Origin: Bacillota bacterium
Lineage (GTDB): Bacteria > Eremiobacterota > SpSt-956 > JAKJGF01
Length of the DNA: 9,853 nucleotides
NCBI GenBank assembly: GCA_029555925.1
Contig: JAKPQU010000216.1
Location: 1 to 9,853 of the forward strand
Direction of reading: 5' to 3'
Part shown: positions 5,971 to 9,853 of the stretch, in pieces
How the letters are laid out: every line of letters begins with the position of its first letter
Numbering within the stretch: position 1 is the first letter of the stretch
Made by a program: the position numbers and the translations under genes
The notes under the pieces: generated by a model
Databases searched by the model: none
The model's input: the letters and a program-made list of their open reading frames with translations, nothing else
Told to the model about the DNA's origin: nothing

Positions 5971-6531
5971 TTATTCTACCAGAGGTATAACCTCTTTTTC
6001 CAGTATAACATTGAATTTTCCGCTGATTTCATTCTGTCTGTGTATATATACTATATTCCCCTGTTTGTCTACAAGTATGAACGTCGGCTCACCGATCTGA
6101 TATTTTATAGCAGTTCCGCCCTGTCTGTCAGAGAGTATATTGAACGTATAATTTTTATTTTTCAGAAATTTTTCCAGTTCAAGCCTGAGGTCACCAATAT
6201 TTATAGCCAGCACTTCCACTTTTTCTTTGTACTTATCATAAAATTTTTCTATTTCCCCCAGGGTCGTAATACATACAGGAATATTACTGCTCCAGAAGTA
6301 AAGAGCAACCATTTTTTTTTCTTTATAACCGGAAAGGGAAATAACATCGCCCTTTAAATTTTCCAGGGAGAAATCAGGTGCTTCCTTACCTGTGGCAATA
6401 ATGCCTGACGAGCCTGACATGGAAAGTTGTTTTCTTTCCGTAAGGGCGGGGCTTTTTACCATATAATGAATAAATACGGTAAATACAAGAAATAAAAATA
6501 TGGCCGGATATTTCAGCGCTTCTTTTGTCAT
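5971..6531 (-). CDS. Membrane-anchored TlpA/ResA-like redoxin lacking the first active-site cysteine
   Basis: A 186-residue protein with one N-terminal membrane segment (~9-24) and an AhpC/TSA-Redoxin type thioredoxin fold (~46-185), expected on the outer face of the cytoplasmic membrane. Family landmarks are APDFSLENLKG (51-61), YFW at 78-80, and G-E-P-T with the cis-proline P149, followed by FILVDKQGNIV. The active site normally reads W-C-x-x-C; here residues 80-87 are W-S-S-N-I-P-V-C, so isoleucine replaces the first, nucleophilic cysteine and only C87 remains. It cannot act as a standard dithiol oxidoreductase; it might be a peroxiredoxin-like one-cysteine protein, a binding protein, or inactive. 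The ATG at 6531 is the first available, with in-frame stops just upstream, but lacks a nearby Shine-Dalgarno. The gene abuts the ATPase gene without a gap and follows the secreted-protein gene by 65 bases. Confidence 0.8.
   Translation of the reverse strand: MTKEALKYPAIFLFLVFTVFIHYMVKSPALTERKQLSMSGSSGIIATGKEAPDFSLENLKGDVISLSGYKEKKMVALYFWSSNIPVCITTLGEIEKFYDKYKEKVEVLAINIGDLRLELEKFLKNKNYTFNILSDRQGGTAIKYQIGEPTFILVDKQGNIVYIHRQNEISGKFNVILEKEVIPLVE
5981..5995 (-). other. Perfect hairpin at the redoxin/ATPase gene junction
   Basis: AGAGGT-ATA-ACCTCT is a six-base-pair perfect inverted repeat with a three-base loop, lying in the last codons of the redoxin gene, 10-25 bases before the ATPase start codon. 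In the message it would fold just upstream of the start and could modulate coupled translation. On the plus strand it is followed by five T and resembles a small terminator, but no plus-strand gene ends there. Confidence 0.35.
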
Positions 6532-6544
6532 TTTTTATCAGTCG

Positions 6545-6565
6545 GCTATCAGCTATCAGCTATCA
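6545..6565. repeat. Three perfect tandem heptamers (GCTATCA)
   Basis: GCTATCA is repeated three times without error at 6545-6551, 6552-6558 and 6559-6565, with degenerate flanks (TATCAGTCG before, GCT after). On the coding (minus) strand it reads TGATAGC. The array lies between a Shine-Dalgarno-like AAGGAG and the start codon of the redoxin gene. Each AGCTATCAGCT segment can form a small four-base-pair hairpin. Confidence 0.8.
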
Positions 6566-6577
6566 GCTTTATATATA

Positions 6578-6583
6578 CTCCTT
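6578..6583 (-). promoter_or_regulatory. Shine-Dalgarno-like AAGGAG separated from its start codon by the heptamer array
   Basis: AAGGAG on the minus strand is the only good ribosome-binding sequence in the 65-base gap before the redoxin gene, yet it lies 46 bases upstream of the ATG at 6531, with the GCTATCA repeats between. Without the repeats it would sit at roughly normal distance. No ATG, GTG or TTG follows it within normal reach. Confidence 0.4.
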
Positions 6584-6596
6584 CATTAATTTCCCA

Positions 6597-7238
6597 TTAT
6601 ATACCCGGAAAAGGTTTTATCTTTTTCGGATCTATCTTTACGATTTTATAATCTTTCGGTAAATTGAATATGTTCATATTAAAAGCTTTTGTTTTTATTT
6701 TCGTCATTTCTATATTAAATGTGAAGCCCGATAGATTTGATGTTATTTTCACCCACCGGGAAAGCTTATCAGAGAACCAGACAGTACAGTTTTCATCTGT
6801 GTCTCTGTTTATAAATCTGGTTTTTTTGCACATATATCCTTCCCATTTTTCAGGAGAAAGTTCTTCTCTTTCAATAAGTTTCATATGGAGATCTCCGAGC
6901 CAGTCTTCCTCCATCACAGGGACAGAGTCCTTTTCTCCTGACATGACATATATTTTTTTTATGTCGTGGATTATTGTATAGCTCGAGGTTTTTCCGCTGT
7001 TTTCCCTGATGATTATATAACTTACCGGGCCCTGTGACTGGCTTTCCCAGTTATCTCTTCTGCAATATTTATCTTTACCTTTATATTCACTGACATTTAT
7101 GGAATATTCACCGTCTTCGTCTGTTACATGTAACAGACATGAAAGGTATGTACCGGTTTTTTCTTCTTTCCCCTCAGACAGGTTAAAAAAAGATAAAACC
7201 AGTAAAATTATTATTATAAAAGAATATTTTTTCATCAT
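6597..7238 (-). CDS. Secreted protein resembling DUF4412 / LolA-LppX-like carriers
   Basis: A 213-residue protein with a clear N-terminal signal peptide: MMKK, hydrophobic core ~6-20, likely cleavage after SEG (~23). No lipobox cysteine is present, so it should be soluble in the envelope. The mature part looks beta-rich. The segment ~134-200 (GYMCKKTRFINRD, VWFSDKL, MNIFNLPKDYKIV) recalls the DUF4412 and LolA/LppX-like pattern in which a substituted beta strand leads to 'sL F x i P x x Y', but similarity is weak and I rate the family call as tentative. Four cysteines (C34, C59, C137, C151) could form disulfides. Two adjacent ATGs (7236-7238, 7233-7235) are possible starts, with no strong Shine-Dalgarno. 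It is the first gene of the minus-strand exporter operon, so a role in envelope binding or delivery of the transported substrate is a reasonable inference. Confidence 0.7.
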   Translation of the reverse strand: MMKKYSFIIIILLVLSFFNLSEGKEEKTGTYLSCLLHVTDEDGEYSINVSEYKGKDKYCRRDNWESQSQGPVSYIIIRENSGKTSSYTIIHDIKKIYVMSGEKDSVPVMEEDWLGDLHMKLIEREELSPEKWEGYMCKKTRFINRDTDENCTVWFSDKLSRWVKITSNLSGFTFNIEMTKIKTKAFNMNIFNLPKDYKIVKIDPKKIKPFPGI

Positions 7239-7385
7239 ATTATTTTCAACTCACAGAAATAATTCTACAGTTTTGATGATTTTCCTTGTTTTAATTTTCT
7301 TCTACTTTAATTTAAAGGAACTTTGTTATTTGAACTTGAACTATAGTATGAAACTTTTTATTTTACATAAAGGAGTGTTATTTTT
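7239..7385. promoter_or_regulatory. Divergent intergenic region between the exporter operon and the secreted-protein genes
   Basis: This 147-base AT-rich stretch separates divergently transcribed genes and must carry start signals for both. On the plus strand two overlapping TTGAAC copies (7330-7335, 7336-7341) are followed by TATAGT (7342-7347) and TATTTT (7359-7364); TTGAAC-17-TATTTT is possible but would start transcription at the ribosome-binding site. On the minus strand a TAGAAT occurs without a good -35. No pair is convincing. Confidence 0.4.
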
Positions 7386-8201
7386 ATGACTGTGAAATGG
7401 TTTCACATTAATTTCATGGCTTCTTTATTAATATGCCTTGTTATTTCAATCTCTATGGCAGGGCCTGTACCGCTTGCAGGCAATTTCTGTGATTCTGACA
7501 GAGAGCCTCTTAATATATACGGTGTTACTTTTCCTGACTCTGTCATATATCAGAATAGCAAAATGTATGCTCCTATGGAAAGCTTTTTTCAATATCTGCA
7601 ACTGAAGGCAGATATGTCCCGTCTGCCTTCTTCTCTTACGGTAGATGGTAAATCCGTTCCTGATTCACTCATAGGCTTTGGGCCTGATAGAAATACGGGA
7701 CAGAATATATATTATGTTGATGTTACAGGTTTTCTGTATTTTTTTAATATAAATTATTCTATGGATGGTTGGAAAATTTCCGTCAATAAGGTAATTACAC
7801 CGGTACCTTTTCCTTCCCCCACTCCCAAGATTCCTAAAAAGGGGACTATCACGGTATCATGTAGTTGTAAACTGAATGACCGGGGATTATACAGATATGA
7901 TGAAGTCTGGATTGTTTATCTGACAGGACAGGTCAACCAGGAGAAAAATGGCGGAGATTATGTGCAGTTTTCTGACCTCCCTTCAGGAACTTACAGATTG
8001 AAAGAAGTCCATAGATGCAAATTATGTAATATCAGTTATCCCCTTTACCGTGAATACAGTGCCGAAAGCATAGTTGAAGTTGAACTGGAAGAGGGAGAAA
8101 ATAAAACAATAAATATGCCTCAGCCAGGAGCAGTTGTTGACAGAACATACACTGGTGATGAAATACCAAAGGGAGTATTCCCAAATGGAGAACCCCGGTA
8201 A
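7386..8201 (+). CDS. Secreted protein with possible stalk domain and cysteine-rich beta domain
   Basis: A 271-residue protein with a signal peptide (hydrophobic ~8-24, cleavage likely after SMA, residue ~25). Residues ~45-135 resemble, weakly, the copper-amine-oxidase-N-like 'stalk' domain: a strand, then KMYAPMESFFQYLQLKADMS, like the 'yvPlr.i.e.lG..v' motif. A proline-rich linker (139-150, PVPFPSPTPKIP) leads to a second domain (~152-246) that looks like a carboxypeptidase-regulatory/SpaA-type beta sandwich (F-S-D-L-P-S-G-T-Y-R-L at 195-205 is the telling strand-turn). This domain has C159/C161 and C211/C214, two close cysteine pairs that could bind metal or form disulfides. The tail is polar. 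ATG at 7386 follows AGGAG at 7371-7375 by ten bases. I do not recognise a named function; cell-surface binding is inferred. Confidence 0.65.
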   Translation: MTVKWFHINFMASLLICLVISISMAGPVPLAGNFCDSDREPLNIYGVTFPDSVIYQNSKMYAPMESFFQYLQLKADMSRLPSSLTVDGKSVPDSLIGFGPDRNTGQNIYYVDVTGFLYFFNINYSMDGWKISVNKVITPVPFPSPTPKIPKKGTITVSCSCKLNDRGLYRYDEVWIVYLTGQVNQEKNGGDYVQFSDLPSGTYRLKEVHRCKLCNISYPLYREYSAESIVEVELEEGENKTINMPQPGAVVDRTYTGDEIPKGVFPNGEPR

Positions 8202-8225
8202 TACTCGGGATATTTTAATAAAGAA

Positions 8226-8232
8226 AAGGTGG
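8226..8232 (+). promoter_or_regulatory. Ribosome-binding site that fixes the next start at 8241
   Basis: AAGGTGG lies eight bases before the ATG at 8241. The upstream in-frame GTG at 8229 is inside this element, so it cannot serve as start with it, and nothing else upstream resembles a ribosome-binding site. Confidence 0.6.
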
Positions 8233-8240
8233 TTGAATTT

Positions 8241-8933
8241 ATGTTATCAAAGGTTTTTTCAGTCAGAGCTGTCGTTATCATATGTCTGATATGTTTAATT
8301 ATTCCGTCATTACTGTCTGCTGCAGATGAATGGAAAAAAGAATATATTATAAAAGATGACGGTATTTACACCTATGATAGGGGTACTGATACTTTTACTC
8401 CTTTTATATTGCTTGGAGACAACAGGCAAAATGTCTTCGATAAAATGGGGAGGGCCCCCGATAATTATTCTACTACTGCAAGTTCCTTTTCCTATGTATC
8501 ATATGAAGATACTTTGAGTTACAGGATGGAGCCTTTCGGTTTAATATTTTATACCTTTACTTATATTATTCCTCCCGAATTTGAATATTCTACGAGAATA
8601 GGGCCGTCTAAAACTGTTCTGGACAACCTCAATGTAACCATAGAAAGCATAGGGATTTATGACAGCAGGTTCAGGACAGTCAAAGGTATAGGCGTGGGCA
8701 GTACGGTAAAAGAACTCTATGCCGCTCATGGCAGAACGGTTATCGTATGGCATTATTATGACGGTATCGGCTGGTGTCTGGAATATCCTGCACCAAAAGG
8801 CCGTATGTTTTTCTCCATAGGCCAGGTATATATCGGTGTAGGCTGGGCGCAGTTGCAGAACGGTCTGGCCGATGATTGTCCTGTAGGCGCCATATACCTT
8901 ACCGGAAAAAACCTTGTAAGATATGGCTACTGA
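8241..8933 (+). CDS. Secreted protein with a duplicated small domain, function unknown
   Basis: A 230-residue protein read from ATG at 8241 (an in-frame GTG at 8229 is less likely because AAGGTGG overlaps it). Residues ~9-27 form a signal peptide with cleavage expected near LLSA-A. The mature protein appears to contain two copies of one short module: 59-71 (G-D-N-R-Q-N-V-F-D-K-M-G-R) aligns with 153-165 (G-S-T-V-K-E-L-Y-A-A-H-G-R), and each is followed by aromatic-rich beta strands (VSYEDTLSYR; HYYDGIGWCLEY). The 'G..v..v...yG' pattern recalls small outer-membrane or periplasmic repeats of the SmpA/BamE-like type, but I would not assign that family. C179 and C213 could form a disulfide. The gene lies 39 bases after the previous secreted-protein gene and 16 bases before the rhomboid gene, so the three probably form one transcript. 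Confidence 0.65.
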   Translation: MLSKVFSVRAVVIICLICLIIPSLLSAADEWKKEYIIKDDGIYTYDRGTDTFTPFILLGDNRQNVFDKMGRAPDNYSTTASSFSYVSYEDTLSYRMEPFGLIFYTFTYIIPPEFEYSTRIGPSKTVLDNLNVTIESIGIYDSRFRTVKGIGVGSTVKELYAAHGRTVIVWHYYDGIGWCLEYPAPKGRMFFSIGQVYIGVGWAQLQNGLADDCPVGAIYLTGKNLVRYGY

Positions 8934-8949
8934 ATACGATGAGGTTATT

Positions 8950-9853
8950 ATGACTACCTTTAAAGATTTCGCCACCACTTTATCTGTAGAACTGCATAAG
9001 ATGTATGAAGGGATTGAACTGGACACAACAGGACTTGATATTGATTTACCGGAATATCGTCTGATAGGCGGATGCAATGCAGGGAACAATATATATACAG
9101 GTATTTTTATAATCAAAGGCGACGGGCTCGATATATTACAGATAAAGAAACAGATGGAAATGATTTCTATCTGTCTTAAAGATAAAAAATTACCCGAACA
9201 TTTCCTTGACATATATATTTTTTATGTTTATGAACATGGATGTCCGGAGGAGCTTAAAGAGAAAAATTTTAATGCCAGGGATTTACCTGGCATAGAGAAT
9301 CTTGAATTTAAGATAAACAGAGTTTTTTATGCCGGTTCTGTTGATCTTTTGGAACCTGGTCTCTGTTCCACACAGTACGGAGGAGTTTTTTTAGAAGCCC
9401 TTAAAAATTCCGTTATAAATGCAAAAATAGGATGGGTTCCGTCTGAGAATTATATTGATGAATATAAAAACAGGTATTATGATTTTAAACTTCGTCTGGA
9501 ACAGAACAAACCGTACGGAACATATTTAATCCTGTCTGTCTGTGTTGCCATGTTTTTATGGACCACTGTTTCGGGAGGCTCGACCGGTCTTTATACTCTT
9601 TTACGATTCGGAGCTAATTACGGCCCTCTTGTGAAATCCGGAGAGTGGTGGCGTCTTACAGGTTCGATGTTTTTACATATAGGTTTTATTCATCTCCTTG
9701 TAAATATGTTTACCCTGTTAAGTATCGGCTCCACACTTGAGAAATATTTCGGCACACCGAGATATATGGCTCTTTATGCTCTGGCAGGTATAGGAGGTTC
9801 ACTTGCAAGTGCTTTTATCAGAAATATTCTGGCTGCAGGTGCTTCAGGAGCCC
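8950..9853 (+). CDS. Rhomboid-family intramembrane serine protease with N-terminal soluble domain (partial, 3' end cut)
   Basis: The reading frame runs off the window end after 301 codons. Residues ~190-301 are the rhomboid core: a first membrane segment at ~191-207, then GEWWRLTGSMFLHIGFIHLLVNM (231-253; the W-R and H-x(4)-H-x-x-x-N pattern with H243, H248 and N252), SIGSTLEKYFG (258-268), and at the very end G-A-S-G-A with the catalytic serine S299. The partner histidine lies beyond the window. Rhomboids cut transmembrane proteins inside the membrane. The ~185-residue N-terminal part is soluble, alpha/beta in look, and has no signal peptide; this layout resembles B. subtilis GluP (YqgP). 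ATG at 8950 has GAGG at 8941-8944; an in-frame ATG at 8923 would overlap the previous gene by 11 bases and lacks a ribosome-binding site. The gap to the preceding gene is 16 bases, so it is likely co-transcribed. Confidence 0.9.
   Translation, partial: MTTFKDFATTLSVELHKMYEGIELDTTGLDIDLPEYRLIGGCNAGNNIYTGIFIIKGDGLDILQIKKQMEMISICLKDKKLPEHFLDIYIFYVYEHGCPEELKEKNFNARDLPGIENLEFKINRVFYAGSVDLLEPGLCSTQYGGVFLEALKNSVINAKIGWVPSENYIDEYKNRYYDFKLRLEQNKPYGTYLILSVCVAMFLWTTVSGGSTGLYTLLRFGANYGPLVKSGEWWRLTGSMFLHIGFIHLLVNMFTLLSIGSTLEKYFGTPRYMALYALAGIGGSLASAFIRNILAAGASGA

Noticed and set aside
7348..7389. 13-codon upstream open frame overlapping the ATG at 7386 as ATGA
   Set aside because: It has no ribosome-binding site and the strong AGGAG at 7371-7375 belongs to the downstream start; a leader-peptide role is not supported.
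8194..8218. Possible terminator after the first secreted-protein gene
   Set aside because: Only a four-base-pair CCCG/CGGG stem with an eight-base loop can be drawn and the following T-run is short; the next gene starts 39 bases on.
8541..9212. Long minus-strand open frame (223 residues)
   Set aside because: It lies opposite the duplicated-module gene and the rhomboid start, has no ribosome-binding site, crosses a gene junction and reads as low-quality protein; the plus-strand products have recognisable motifs.

Overview
This is an AT-rich bacterial window with heavy use of ATA and AGA codons. It holds thirteen supportable genes (ten full-length annotated with good confidence on extent, one 58-residue gene, one rhomboid gene cut by the window end) and possibly the last codons of another gene at the left edge. 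Many products are small multi-domain proteins built from TPR, zinc-ribbon, J-domain and TerB-like parts. Several carry signal peptides, and one resembles the LolA/LppX lipoprotein-carrier fold, which hints at a diderm cell. I cannot name the phylum; a poorly cultured lineage is a guess. There are no RNA genes, CRISPR arrays or insertion sequences that I can see, and no gene-free stretch over 300 bases.

Left block, plus strand (216-3386): a YkgJ-type cysteine-cluster protein fused to TPRs; then a tight set of a 58-residue acidic mini-protein with two TerB/EF-hand-like loops, a TerB-like protein, a helical protein ending in two zinc ribbons, and a YbjN/TY-Chap-like protein. A J-domain/TPR protein (3387-4031, minus) converges on this set with its stop codon directly touching the last plus-strand stop. 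TerB, zinc-ribbon, TY-Chap and DnaJ modules are known to recur together in Ter-type stress systems, so this is the best candidate for an undescribed system here.

Middle block, minus strand (7238 down to 4193): a secreted DUF4412/LolA-like protein, a membrane-anchored TlpA/ResA-like redoxin that lacks the first active-site cysteine, an ABC-type ATPase and its ABC-2 type permease. Gaps are 65, 0 and -4 bases, so these look like one operon for an exporter with envelope partners. A heptamer repeat lies between a good Shine-Dalgarno sequence and the redoxin start codon.

Right block, plus strand (7386-9853): two secreted proteins of unknown function, the first with a possible stalk domain and a cysteine-rich beta domain, the second with a duplicated small domain, followed by a rhomboid-family intramembrane protease with a large N-terminal soluble domain resembling the GluP/YqgP layout. 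Gaps of 39 and 16 bases suggest one transcript. The 147-base divergent region 7239-7385 should hold promoters for both the middle and right blocks.
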